The notes beneath the pieces are model-generated. The model searched no databases. It saw only the letters and a program-made list of their open reading frames with translations, and had not been told where the DNA came from. A program made the position numbers and the translations under genes. From Vulcanimicrobiota bacterium (GTDB lineage: Bacteria > Vulcanimicrobiota > Vulcanimicrobiia > Vulcanimicrobiales > Vulcanimicrobiaceae): 14,198 nucleotides of DNA. Below, in pieces: positions 1 to 7,221 of this stretch (within the stretch, counting starts at the first letter, position 1; each line of letters opens with the position of its first letter). Where the stretch lies: the NCBI GenBank assembly GCA_019245275.1, contig JAFARW010000058.1, positions 1 to 14,198 of the forward strand, given 5' to 3'.

Positions 1-138
1 GTGCGGGACTGGTTCTCTGGTAAGATTGCCAACCACGGCTTCGTAATCGCGGGCTCTAATGAGGCCGGCACGGAGCCTCCCGATAACGTTGATTGCGTGA
101 TCGGCTTTGCCGTTTCGCCTACACTTCTGGTGCGTTAA
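1..138 (+). CDS. C-terminal end of a DNRLRE-type domain protein (partial)
   Basis: Frame 1 is open from the first base of the window to a TAA at 136-138, giving 45 residues of a protein whose start lies outside. The visible pattern (VRDWFSGKIANHGF, then VIAGSNE, a Cys, and a final SPTLLVR) resembles the last strands of DNRLRE domains, where a V.DWxxG..xNxGF segment is followed by a beta strand ending in xLxVxY. Proteins with this beta-sandwich domain are usually exported surface, fibre or repeat proteins. The role is inferred from this short tail only; no signal peptide or other domain can be seen. No terminator is obvious between it and the next gene on the same strand. It could be another beta-rich extracellular domain. 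Confidence 0.5.
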   Translation: MRDWFSGKIANHGFVIAGSNEAGTEPPDNVDCVIGFAVSPTLLVR

Positions 139-180
139 AACAGGGCGTGCTTTTTGTCTTGCGATGACCAGTGGTCGTCG

Positions 181-186
181 GGAAGG
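181..186 (+). promoter_or_regulatory. Shine-Dalgarno that selects the GTG start of the PLD-like gene
   Basis: GGAAGG lies 6 nt before the GTG at 193. The longer open frame begins at a TTG at 154 with no purine-rich site in front, so this SD argues for the shorter product. Confidence 0.55.
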
Positions 187-192
187 CAGTGC

Positions 193-1041
193 GTGATCTC
201 ATTTACGACAACGTCGGATGTCATTCAACGGATGCGCGGCGCACGGCGGATCGAGCTTTCGGCTTACCTGCTGCACTCGAAGCGCATGGTGCGAGCGCTT
301 GAATCCTCGGCGTGCAATGGGTCGCGCGTCAGCGTACGGTTGGAGGCTAGACCGTACGCCGGCGCCGACCGGCGGCTCGCACGGCTCAACCGTGAGACGG
401 TCGCTGAAATGCGCAGCGCGGGTGTCGATGCTCGGCTCGTCGATCGCTTCGCGCGCAGGCCCTATCATATGAAGGCTGCGATCGTTGATGGCGTCGCCTT
501 CTTGGACGATCGGAATTGGCCAATGGGTGCTCGCAACACGATCGTCGCTGATAATGACCGGCGTGAAGTCGGCGTCATCCGCGACGCAATGCGCGGCAAG
601 ACTGAAAACCTTCGCAATATCGCCGTCACTAAAGGCGCCGCCCTCTCGCAAGAAGCTTCGGTGCTTTCAACTGATGCAGTGCAGTGCGGTGCTTCCGTGG
701 AGACGGAGTCGTTTACCGCAGGCACTGCACCGTATCGCGCCATCAAGTTACTGGCCCTGCGAGGAGTGCCCGTCAGATTGTTGATGTCCAAAAATGACCT
801 GAAACGTGGGACGCTAGCGGCCGCTCGGGCATTAGTACGGGACGGTGTTGCAGTCCGCATCACTGGTAGCGCGGAAAAATTCGCCGTCGCCGGCGATCGC
901 GCGTGGATCGGTTCAGCAAATGCGACGTACGGGCGGGACGATCAGATCGACTGGGGTATCACAACGACGGATTGTACCCTGTGCCCCCAACTCCAAGCGC
1001 GATTCAACTCAACTTGGCGTTCCGCGCGGCCGTTGCGCTGA
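193..1041 (+). CDS. Phospholipase D-like protein with one degenerate HKD motif
   Basis: The 282-residue product shows the two-lobed layout of PLD-superfamily proteins, which normally pair two HxKxxxxD motifs to cleave phosphodiester bonds in lipids or nucleic acids. The first lobe has an intact motif, His92-Lys94-Asp99, followed by the DDRNW element. The second lobe keeps Lys229 and the typical GSAN turn at 240-243, but the His position is Ala227 and the Asp position is Gly234. With only one full motif the protein may be inactive, may dimerise to build an active site, or may bind rather than cut. No signal peptide or membrane helix is clear. The GTG start at 193 is preferred because of its SD; the frame is open from a TTG at 154. 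The 3' end overlaps the convergent tatD by 33 bp. Substrate and pathway are unknown. Confidence 0.72.
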   Translation: MISFTTTSDVIQRMRGARRIELSAYLLHSKRMVRALESSACNGSRVSVRLEARPYAGADRRLARLNRETVAEMRSAGVDARLVDRFARRPYHMKAAIVDGVAFLDDRNWPMGARNTIVADNDRREVGVIRDAMRGKTENLRNIAVTKGAALSQEASVLSTDAVQCGASVETESFTAGTAPYRAIKLLALRGVPVRLLMSKNDLKRGTLAAARALVRDGVAVRITGSAEKFAVAGDRAWIGSANATYGRDDQIDWGITTTDCTLCPQLQARFNSTWRSARPLR

Positions 1042-1806
1042 TGCCTCGAACGCAAAGAGTTCTCGCGCATTTTCGTCCGTAATCGCCAGCACCTCATCGA
1101 GCGGCTTTTGCACAATCTGAGCTAGCGCACTCGCTGTCGCGGTGATGAACGCCGGCTCGTTGCGTTTTCCGCGGTACGGCACAGGCGCTAAATAGGGACA
1201 GTCAGTTTCCAAAACGCACGCTTGCAGACCCACGGCGCAGACTGCATCGCGGATCGCCTCTGCACTGGGGAACGTGATGATGCCACCAACACCCAGTTTG
1301 AGGCCAAAGTTATCGACATAAACGCGAGCTTGTGCTTCATCGCCGGTAAAGCAGTGAACGACGCCGCGCATGCCGGCTTGCCACTCTTGCTCTAAGATTT
1401 GCACAAAATCGTCAAAGGCGTCGCGGTGGTGAAAGATCACCGGCATCTCATGCGCGTGCGCAAACCGGATTTGCTCGCGCAGGCAGCGCTGCTGAACATC
1501 GCGCGGACTATGCTGGTAGTAGTAGTCTAGACCGGTTTCGCCGACTGCAACAACGCGTGGTTCGGCGACTAGGGGAACAAATGCGGATTCGATATTGGCC
1601 GGCGCATCTTTCGCTTCATGCGGATGGATGCCGACGGTTGCCCAAAGTCCGAACTCATCGGCAGAAGCGATTGCACGCTCTGAGTCCGCGAGATCGCAGC
1701 CGACCGTTACGATTTCCGATACGTCCGATTGCCGCGCGCGCTCGACCGTTTCTGCGCGATCGCGATCGAATTTTCGATCGTGGACGTGCGCATGCGTATC
1801 GATCAC
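1009..1806 (-). CDS. tatD: TatD-family metal-dependent hydrolase/DNase
   Basis: This 265-residue protein is a full-length TatD-type TIM-barrel amidohydrolase; family members act as metal-dependent 3'-5' exonucleases in DNA repair and RNA quality control. All expected metal ligands are visible: His5 and His7 in DTHAH, Glu90 in VGETGLDYY, His126 in FHHRDAF, His151 in VVHCFTGD and Asp202 in ETDCPYLAPVP; the RGKRNEP element follows at about 212-218. The start is a GTG, because an in-frame TGA lies just upstream and the family N-terminus M-I-DTHAH begins exactly here. No properly spaced SD exists: the only purine run, GAAGG, abuts the start and is part of a dispersed repeat. It is the last gene of a cluster read rsmI-metG-tatD, 27 nt after the metG stop, an order conserved in many bacteria. 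Confidence 0.95.
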   Translation of the reverse strand: MIDTHAHVHDRKFDRDRAETVERARQSDVSEIVTVGCDLADSERAIASADEFGLWATVGIHPHEAKDAPANIESAFVPLVAEPRVVAVGETGLDYYYQHSPRDVQQRCLREQIRFAHAHEMPVIFHHRDAFDDFVQILEQEWQAGMRGVVHCFTGDEAQARVYVDNFGLKLGVGGIITFPSAEAIRDAVCAVGLQACVLETDCPYLAPVPYRGKRNEPAFITATASALAQIVQKPLDEVLAITDENARELFAFEASAQRPRGTPS

Positions 1807-1824
1807 CCTTCGACTAGCTCAGGG
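1807..1824. repeat. Dispersed CCTTCGA-N4-CTCAGGG element
   Basis: The plus strand reads CCTTCGACTAGCTCAGGG. This matches, with a variable centre, the CCTTCGAC..GCTCAGGG short repeat found in many unrelated bacterial genomes, which yields the familiar spurious peptides PELVEG and LSLSKG when translated. It is an imperfect inverted repeat. It occupies most of the 27-nt metG-tatD gap and touches the tatD GTG. Only one copy is seen in the window. Confidence 0.6.
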
Positions 1825-1833
1825 CACGCTCGC

Positions 1834-3348
1834 TTAGGCAAGTTCGAGTCGCGGAAAGAGTGCATCTCCAAGCGACGTCTGCGTGTCCGCCGCAAGTCCG
1901 CCCCAGACGAGCGTCTCGCGCCAATCGTCGTGCAGCCCGCTCTCGAGTCCAAGTTGCCTCCACATGATCGCAGTGCGCTCGGGCAGGAATGGAGCGAGCA
2001 TGACCGCGAGCCAGCGCAAGCCTTCGCATAAGTCGTACAACAGCGCATCGAGTGCGCGCACGTCGCCCGCCTTGTACAGCTCCCACGGTTTACGTTCGTC
2101 GATCGCACGATTGAGCGCGGTGACGAGCTCCCAGATCGCTTCGAGCGCGTCGCGAAAGCGCAGGTCCGCAATCAGCTCTTGCACGCGCGACGGCAACTCA
2201 GCGAAGCGCTCGGGAAAGACCGAATCGCCGGGTTGCGGAACGAGCGAATTTCGGTAACGTTCGAGCATCGATAACGTGCGCCGGAAAAGGTTTCCTAGAT
2301 CGTTTGCGAGCTCGTCGTTGTAGCGTTGTGCGATCTTCGCTTCCGAATAAGAGAAGTCGCTGCCGAAATGTCCCTCACGCAGTAAGAAATAGCGGACACC
2401 GTCCGAGCCGAAGCGCTCGATCAGCTCAAACGGATCGATTGCATTTCCGAGGCTCTTGCCGATCTTCTGTCCGTCGAGTGTGATCCAGCCGTGCGCAAAG
2501 ACGAGTTTGGGCGCCTCTTCACCCAGCGCCCAAAGAACGGCCGGCCAGACGAGCGTATGGAAACGCATGATCTCTTTGCCGATCAACTGCACTGATGCGG
2601 GCCAATATCTGTGGAAGCGCGGGTCGTCGCGCGACCAATCGATTGCCGAAATATAGTTGAGCAGCGCATCGAACCAGACGTAGATCACACCACCGCCGCC
2701 CGGAATCGGGACGCCCCAATCAAAACTGCTGCGCGAGATGCTGAAGTCTTCCAACCCCTCGCGTAGCATCGCGACCATCTCGTTGTACGCGGAGCGGGGG
2801 CGTACCCAATGCGGATTGTCAAGGAAATGCTGCAAGAGACGATCGCGGTATTTTGAGAGACGGAAGAACCAGTCGTCTTCGGATAGCCACTGAACTTCGC
2901 GGCCGCATTCCGGATTTGGGCAACGCCCGTTGACGAGTTTCGATTCGAGCCAAAACGTCTCGTCGTTGGAGCAATACCAGCCCTCGTATTTGCCGAGATA
3001 GACGTCGCCGGTTTCACGTAAGCGCTCAAAGACCCGTTGCACGACGAGTTCATGCCGAAGCTGCGTCGTCCGAATGAAATCGTCGTATGAGATATCGAAG
3101 CGTGCAAAGAGATTCTGCCACTTTGGAATCAGCCGGTCGCACCACTCTTGCGGCGAGAGACCAGCGGCCGAAGCCGCGTCCGCGACCTTTTGCCCGTGCT
3201 CATCCGTCCCGGTCAAAAAGAACGCATCGCCGCGCGTTCGTGCGGTGCGCGCCAGCACGTCAGCAACGATCGTGGTGTACGCATGCCCGATGTGCGGGTC
3301 GCCGTTGATATAGTAGATCGGCGTCGTCACGTAGTAGGCGCGCGTCAT
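1834..3348 (-). CDS. metG: Methionyl-tRNA synthetase (short form)
   Basis: MetRS charges tRNA-Met and initiator tRNA with methionine in the cytoplasm. The 504-residue protein begins with the TPIYYINGDPHIGHAYT segment carrying the HIGH motif at 19-22. A zinc-knuckle insert at about 126-148 has Cys126, Asp129, Cys143 and Cys148, so one of the usual four Cys positions is Asp. The KMSKS loop is present as KIGKS at 295-299, after the FAHGWITLDGQ strand. The C-terminal anticodon-binding helical domain is complete (NRAIDERKPWELYK). The extra EMAP-II-like tRNA-binding domain of longer MetRS is absent. The ATG start overlaps the rsmI stop as ATGA, and AAAGG lies 8 nt upstream inside rsmI, so translation is probably coupled. 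tatD follows 27 nt downstream. Confidence 0.97.
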   Translation of the reverse strand: MTRAYYVTTPIYYINGDPHIGHAYTTIVADVLARTARTRGDAFFLTGTDEHGQKVADAASAAGLSPQEWCDRLIPKWQNLFARFDISYDDFIRTTQLRHELVVQRVFERLRETGDVYLGKYEGWYCSNDETFWLESKLVNGRCPNPECGREVQWLSEDDWFFRLSKYRDRLLQHFLDNPHWVRPRSAYNEMVAMLREGLEDFSISRSSFDWGVPIPGGGGVIYVWFDALLNYISAIDWSRDDPRFHRYWPASVQLIGKEIMRFHTLVWPAVLWALGEEAPKLVFAHGWITLDGQKIGKSLGNAIDPFELIERFGSDGVRYFLLREGHFGSDFSYSEAKIAQRYNDELANDLGNLFRRTLSMLERYRNSLVPQPGDSVFPERFAELPSRVQELIADLRFRDALEAIWELVTALNRAIDERKPWELYKAGDVRALDALLYDLCEGLRWLAVMLAPFLPERTAIMWRQLGLESGLHDDWRETLVWGGLAADTQTSLGDALFPRLELA

Positions 3349-4166
3349 CGCTTGCGCCTTTCGCTTAGCCGCCGGTAGATTTCCCTGCGCGCGCCGTAGC
3401 CGCGCTGGGCAAGCGTCTTGGCAATCGTCGCGACGCTTTCTTGCGTCGCGAGTAATGCATCGGCCGCGCGATTGAAATCAGCGGGCGCCCGGTGTTTCAC
3501 GCGCTCGGCCTCTACTACGAGGACGATTTCGCCGCGCACGGGCTGCGCCAACGAGGCGGCCGCATCGCCGGCGCTTCCGAGGATCTGCTGCTCGTGCAGT
3601 TTTGTGTATTCACGCAAAACGAAGCAGCGCCGCAGCGGGTCGACGCTTTCGAGATCGTGCAGCGCAGCGAGAATGCGCTGCGGTGATTCGAACCAAACCG
3701 TCGTTGGAGCGCCTTCCTCGCTGAATAATCGAAATGCCGCACGGCGCTTCGCGCTCGTCCGCGGCAGAAATCCAGCGAACCGGAATTCGTGGATGTCAAA
3801 ACCACTCAGCACGGCCGCACTAAGCGCGGCGCTCGGTCCGGGAAGCACCTCGATTTTGATGCCTTCGCGTCTGGCCTCCGCGATCAGATCGACGCCGGGA
3901 TCCGATATGCCGGGCATGCCGGCATCGGAGATCACCGCGACGCTTTGAAGACGCGCTGCCTCAAGGATCGCCTTCGTAGCGGCGGCTGCGTTTTGTTCGC
4001 GGTAGCTGCGCAACGGCTTTGACGGCAGTTTGAGCGCCGAGAGCAATTTCCGTGCGACGCGCGTGTCTTCGGCGACGAGCAAGTCACAATCGCGCAAAGC
4101 GTCAACCCCGCGCAGCGTGATGTCGCGTAGGTTTCCCAGCGGAGTGGGCACGAAGGTGAGCGGCAT
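3345..4166 (-). CDS. rsmI: 16S rRNA (cytidine1402-2'-O)-methyltransferase
   Basis: RsmI uses S-adenosylmethionine to 2'-O-methylate C1402 in the decoding centre of 16S rRNA. The 273-residue protein shows the tetrapyrrole-methylase fold signatures of the family: TPLGNLRDIT near residue 8, AEDTR at 32-36, the SAM-binding SDAGMPGISDPG at 80-91 (Met84 replaces the usual Thr) and LPGPSA at 108-113, then AGFLPR and WFESPQRI. The length is normal and the C-terminal helical extension is present. It is the first gene of the rsmI-metG-tatD cluster and overlaps metG by 4 nt. The ATG is only 14 nt from the divergent glutaredoxin-like start and I see no SD before it, so the message may be leaderless or the promoter may lie inside the neighbouring gene. 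Confidence 0.95.
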   Translation of the reverse strand: MPLTFVPTPLGNLRDITLRGVDALRDCDLLVAEDTRVARKLLSALKLPSKPLRSYREQNAAAATKAILEAARLQSVAVISDAGMPGISDPGVDLIAEARREGIKIEVLPGPSAALSAAVLSGFDIHEFRFAGFLPRTSAKRRAAFRLFSEEGAPTTVWFESPQRILAALHDLESVDPLRRCFVLREYTKLHEQQILGSAGDAAASLAQPVRGEIVLVVEAERVKHRAPADFNRAADALLATQESVATIAKTLAQRGYGARREIYRRLSERRKR

Positions 4167-4180
4167 GAACGGTATTACGA

Positions 4181-4429
4181 ATGGACGTTGAACGGATTCC
4201 CGCCGGAACCAAGCTCGAGCTGTACATCAGTCCGGCTTGCCCGTATTGCAAGGCGGCGATGGCCCACTACGATGCGGCCGGCACGAAATACATCGTGCAC
4301 GATGCGCAAAACGACATGGCGGAGCGCAAGAAGATGTTCTCCTATACCGGCGGCGATCCGACGGTTCCGACGATCGTCGTCGACGGCAAGTACGTTCAAT
4401 CGGGTTGGGGACATCCACCGGAAGGCTGA
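4181..4429 (+). CDS. Small glutaredoxin-like thiol protein
   Basis: This 82-residue protein has the thioredoxin-fold pattern of small glutaredoxins: a first strand KLELYIS, the redox pair Cys20-Pro-Tyr-Cys23, a helix, and the cis-proline loop TVP at 61-63 followed by strand TIVVDGKYV. Such proteins reduce disulfides or deliver thiols in the cytoplasm using glutathione or another low-molecular-weight thiol. The C-terminus is unusual: after the cis-Pro strand it ends at once in SGWGHPPEG and lacks the usual final helix with its thiol-binding GG.D element, so its partner is uncertain. It starts 14 nt from the divergent rsmI start, with no SD. A GNAT gene follows 34 nt downstream on the same strand. 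Confidence 0.8.
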   Translation: MDVERIPAGTKLELYISPACPYCKAAMAHYDAAGTKYIVHDAQNDMAERKKMFSYTGGDPTVPTIVVDGKYVQSGWGHPPEG

Positions 4430-4463
4430 ACGGTTCATTAGCCGCAGCGGTCGCTGCGATGAG

Positions 4464-4925
4464 GTGGCTTTGATCCGGCAGGCGCGCCCCGAAGATGCAG
4501 ATGCTATTCTTACGATGGCGCGTGCGCTTGCAGAGCATGTCGGTGACCCACCGCCGGCTTCGAAAGTGCGACAGTTTGTCGACGATTGTTTCGGACCGAA
4601 ACGATGGTTCGAATGTTTCGTCGCCGAGCATCAGAATGAATTAGTTGGATTCGTCAGTGTCTCGCGTGCCGCTGAGGTTCATACAGGCAATCGCCGTCTA
4701 TGGATCGGCGATCTCTACGTCGCACCGCGCGCGCGGCGATTCGGTGTCGCGCGCGATCTTCTTCGCGCCGTGGTCGGGCGGGGGCGAGAGCTTAATTGCA
4801 GCGCGATCTATTGGGAAGTGTGGCGCAGCAACGAGCTTGGATCGGCATTTTTCCAAGCGATTCGCTCAAACGCCCTGGAAGATCTCACGATCATGCGCCT
4901 CGATGTTGACCGGTTGGATTTATGA
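4464..4925 (+). CDS. GNAT-family N-acetyltransferase
   Basis: The 153-residue product has the GNAT acetyl-CoA fold: N-terminal strand MALIRQARPEDADAI, strand ECFVAEHQNELVGFVSV at about 50-66, strand LWIGDLYVAP at 79-88, and the pyrophosphate-binding motif A as Arg91-Arg-Phe-Gly-Val-Ala96 (family R/Q-x-x-G-x-G/A). Motif B follows as AIYWEVWRSNELGSAFFQ with Asn123. It resembles diamine or small-amine acetyltransferases, but the acceptor cannot be read from sequence. The frame is open far upstream through the glutaredoxin gene, so the start is chosen by homology: GTG 4464, with TTG 4470 as an alternative. The closest purine run (GAGG) is too near for a standard SD. The stop overlaps the convergent natB-like gene by 6 bp. 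Confidence 0.83.
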   Translation: MALIRQARPEDADAILTMARALAEHVGDPPPASKVRQFVDDCFGPKRWFECFVAEHQNELVGFVSVSRAAEVHTGNRRLWIGDLYVAPRARRFGVARDLLRAVVGRGRELNCSAIYWEVWRSNELGSAFFQAIRSNALEDLTIMRLDVDRLDL

Positions 4926-6119
4926 TCGCATCGCTAGCCAGAGTTGCGATAACTTTGGCGGTCTGCCGTAGAGCAGCATGCCGACGCGATACACTTTGCC
5001 GGCAAGCACCGCGAACGCCCAAACCGCTGCAATGTTGATAACGATCGAAAGCGCGATTTGCCAAGCAGGCACGATGCTGACCCCAATTCGAGCGAACATC
5101 GTGAATGGCGCAACGATCGGGATGAAGCTCGTTATCGTCACGAGCGGCGAATTCGGAAAGCCGAGCGCATAGATTGCGATAAAGAGCGCAAAGATGACGG
5201 GCATCACTAGCGGACCGGAGAGGCTGCCGAGATCTTCCGTGCGATTGACAAGCGAAGCAGCCGCAGCAAAAACAGTCGACAGTTGCAAGTAGCCGAGGAC
5301 GAAGTAGACGGCGAACGCAATCGCTTCAAGCGGCGTCACCGTGCGCAGGATCATCGAGAGGCCGGATCCGCCGGCTCCGAAACCGCTGACAAAATACGCG
5401 ACTGCAAGCCACGAGGCCATTTGAATCACGGCCAAGACGGCGGCCGCCGCGATCTTTCCCGCGAGCAACGCGGAAGGATGCACCGAGGCGACGAGCAGCT
5501 CGGCAATCCGGCTCGTCTTCTCCTCAGCGACGGAGGTCATAATCAACTGACTATTCATCAAGATCGATACATAAAGGAAGAACAGCAACCCGTAGGCGAG
5601 ACCTTTGGCCGCGTCGGCCGCGGCGGAGCTTGCAAACTTCGAGTTGACGCTATGCAAGGCGATCGGGACGTTCATGTACCGGTCGATCGCGGTCTCTGAA
5701 GCGGACGTAGCGAGCGCCAAATTCAGCGGCATCAGATCTCGCTTGATCGTCTCCGCGCTGACGAAGCTCAAGTCGCGCGCATAAACGTCGGCCACAACGC
5801 CGCGCCCCACCGCGCTAACGACCACAAGCGCACCCGCTTTGGGGTGGGCGGTCAAAAGCTGCGCGGGAGCATTCGGTTGGCTAACGACGCCCTCGATCGC
5901 GAAATCCTTTGAAAGCAATTTGGCCGCGCGATCATTGAGCGACGCTGAGCCGCCGACAATGATCGAATGGCTGGCGCGATTGAGCGCCGACCCGATCAGT
6001 TGCGGGGCTTTGATCGCGAGTGCAACCGCGACAATACCGATCACTAAGCCGACTTTAAATGCTCGTGAGCGAACGCGCCGCATGATTTCGGCTACGAGCA
6101 CCGTCCGGAATTCGTTCAT
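4920..6119 (-). CDS. ABC-2 type transporter permease (NatB-like)
   Basis: The 399-residue membrane protein has the NatB/YhaP arrangement: one N-terminal transmembrane helix (about 22-40), a long extracytoplasmic domain (about 45-165), and a C-terminal block of about six hydrophobic helices (around 172-192, 220-245, 264-290, 303-322, 328-346, 352-376). The cytoplasmic coupling segment EEKTSRIAELLVASVHP at 199-215 is a hallmark of this family. It would form the channel for the ATPase encoded immediately upstream, whose stop overlaps this ATG as ATGA. NatAB in Bacillus exports Na+, but related pairs export peptides or toxic compounds, so the substrate is open. Last gene of the long minus-strand cluster. 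Confidence 0.9.
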   Translation of the reverse strand: MNEFRTVLVAEIMRRVRSRAFKVGLVIGIVAVALAIKAPQLIGSALNRASHSIIVGGSASLNDRAAKLLSKDFAIEGVVSQPNAPAQLLTAHPKAGALVVVSAVGRGVVADVYARDLSFVSAETIKRDLMPLNLALATSASETAIDRYMNVPIALHSVNSKFASSAAADAAKGLAYGLLFFLYVSILMNSQLIMTSVAEEKTSRIAELLVASVHPSALLAGKIAAAAVLAVIQMASWLAVAYFVSGFGAGGSGLSMILRTVTPLEAIAFAVYFVLGYLQLSTVFAAAASLVNRTEDLGSLSGPLVMPVIFALFIAIYALGFPNSPLVTITSFIPIVAPFTMFARIGVSIVPAWQIALSIVINIAAVWAFAVLAGKVYRVGMLLYGRPPKLSQLWLAMRS

Positions 6120-7015
6120 GCCGGCTGCCCGATCGCGCGCAAGTAGATATCCTGCAGCGATGGCTCGATGGCTTCAAAGCGCGTGATCGCTTCGGCTGCC
6201 ACAAGGTCGCGCAGGATGCGTGGGAGTGGAGCGCCCGCGCCAACCTCATAGTCGACGGCGCCGTCCTGCATGCCCAGGCGGCGCGCATCCGGCAGTGCAT
6301 CAAGCACTGCACTGACCGCATCCGTTGCCGGCGAAACGCGCAACACGCGTGTCGGAAATTGCGCGCGCAAATCGGCGAGCGTTCCGGTGGCGCGGTTCGT
6401 TCCATCGGCGATGATGCAGAAATTCGAACAAAGCTCTTCAAGCTGCCACATCTGGTGGCTGGAAAGCACGAGCGTCGTGCCGCGCTTTTGTTGCGCCTGC
6501 AAGATTCCAAGCAGCATCTCCGCATTGACGGGATCCAATCCGGAAAACGGCTCGTCGAGGACGAGCAGCACCGGTTCGTGCACGGCAGCGCAAGCGACTT
6601 GCACTTTTTGTTGATTTCCTTTAGAAAGCTCGCCCGCCGGACGATCGGCATACTCCGACAGTTGCAATTGCTCGATCCAATCGTCGGCTCGGCGTTGACT
6701 TAGCTGTTTCGTCAAACCGTGTAAGCGCGCGAAGTAAGCAATCTGTTCCCGAACTTTCATCTTGGCGTAGAGGCCGCGTTCTTCCGGAAGGTAGCCGAAG
6801 CGGCGCCGGGCGGAGCCGTCGACCGGCGTTTCATCCCAGCTCAACGATCCGTGGTCCGGCTGGAGGATCCCCAAGATCATCCGCATCGTCGTCGTCTTCC
6901 CAGCGCCGTTCGGGCCGAGCAATCCAAACGTCGCGCCGTTCGGAATCGAAAACGCAACGTCGTTTACCGCGACGACGTCGCCGAACGACTTTGCGACGTG
7001 ATCGACTTGTAGCAC
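6116..7015 (-). CDS. ABC transporter ATP-binding protein (NatA-like)
   Basis: The 299-residue ATPase contains Walker A GPNGAGKT at 34-41, the NatA-type Q-loop region GYLPEERGLY at 74-83, the ABC signature LSKGNQQKV at 130-138, Walker B LLVLDEP at 150-156 with a GLDP D-loop, and the H-loop His187 in SSHQM. A C-terminal DUF4162-like extension of about 80 residues follows, as usual in ATPases paired with ABC-2 permeases. It would power export by the NatB-like permease encoded 3', with a 4-nt overlap. The start is a GTG, 14 nt after the small lipoprotein gene, with no strong SD, so it is probably co-transcribed with the upstream genes. Confidence 0.95.
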   Translation of the reverse strand: MLQVDHVAKSFGDVVAVNDVAFSIPNGATFGLLGPNGAGKTTTMRMILGILQPDHGSLSWDETPVDGSARRRFGYLPEERGLYAKMKVREQIAYFARLHGLTKQLSQRRADDWIEQLQLSEYADRPAGELSKGNQQKVQVACAAVHEPVLLVLDEPFSGLDPVNAEMLLGILQAQQKRGTTLVLSSHQMWQLEELCSNFCIIADGTNRATGTLADLRAQFPTRVLRVSPATDAVSAVLDALPDARRLGMQDGAVDYEVGAGAPLPRILRDLVAAEAITRFEAIEPSLQDIYLRAIGQPA

Positions 7016-7029
7016 TCTTTGCTTGGGCT

Positions 7030-7203
7030 TTACTTGACTTTCGGTGGTGGTGGACTTGGTGGCAGCGTCGGCGTGGGCGGCGGCGTACCGCCGGGCAACC
7101 CATGCGCGGATTCGAAATTATCGGTGCTGGTGGTGCAGCCGGCCGTTGCAAGTGCAAGGGCGACACTCAGGAGCAGAGCGCCGACTTTGAGATTCAAACG
7201 CAT
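7030..7203 (-). CDS. Small proline-rich lipoprotein
   Basis: A 57-residue frame (ATG at 7203-7201, TAA at 7032-7030) fills the gap between nadC and the ABC ATPase. It begins MRLNLK, continues with a hydrophobic stretch ALLLSVALALATA and a Cys at residue 23 in the context LATAGC, a fair signal-peptidase II lipobox although Thr occupies the usual aliphatic -3 place. After the Cys come about 15 polar residues and a tail of about 20 residues dominated by Pro and Thr, ending PPPPKVK. Cleavage and lipidation would leave a short membrane-anchored peptide of 35 residues. It lies 18 nt after nadC and 14 nt before natA on the same strand, so it is likely in the operon. Function unknown; family not recognised. 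Confidence 0.62.
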   Translation of the reverse strand: MRLNLKVGALLLSVALALATAGCTTSTDNFESAHGLPGGTPPPTPTLPPSPPPPKVK

Positions 7204-7221
7204 GCGAAAACGCTTTTGAAG

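Noticed and set aside
1814..2171. Short minus-strand frames ending in PELVEG or ALS near the metG 3' end
   Set aside because: These are spurious translations of metG and the CCTTCGA/TCAGGG repeat.
4188..4925. A 245-codon open frame covering both the glutaredoxin and the GNAT regions
   Set aside because: Its first 90 codons are the glutaredoxin gene read out of frame; only the part from about 4464 has GNAT features.
5283..5699. Plus-strand frame opposite the NatB-like permease
   Set aside because: Charged low-complexity translation without motifs; the permease has clear membrane segments and the EEKTSR signature.
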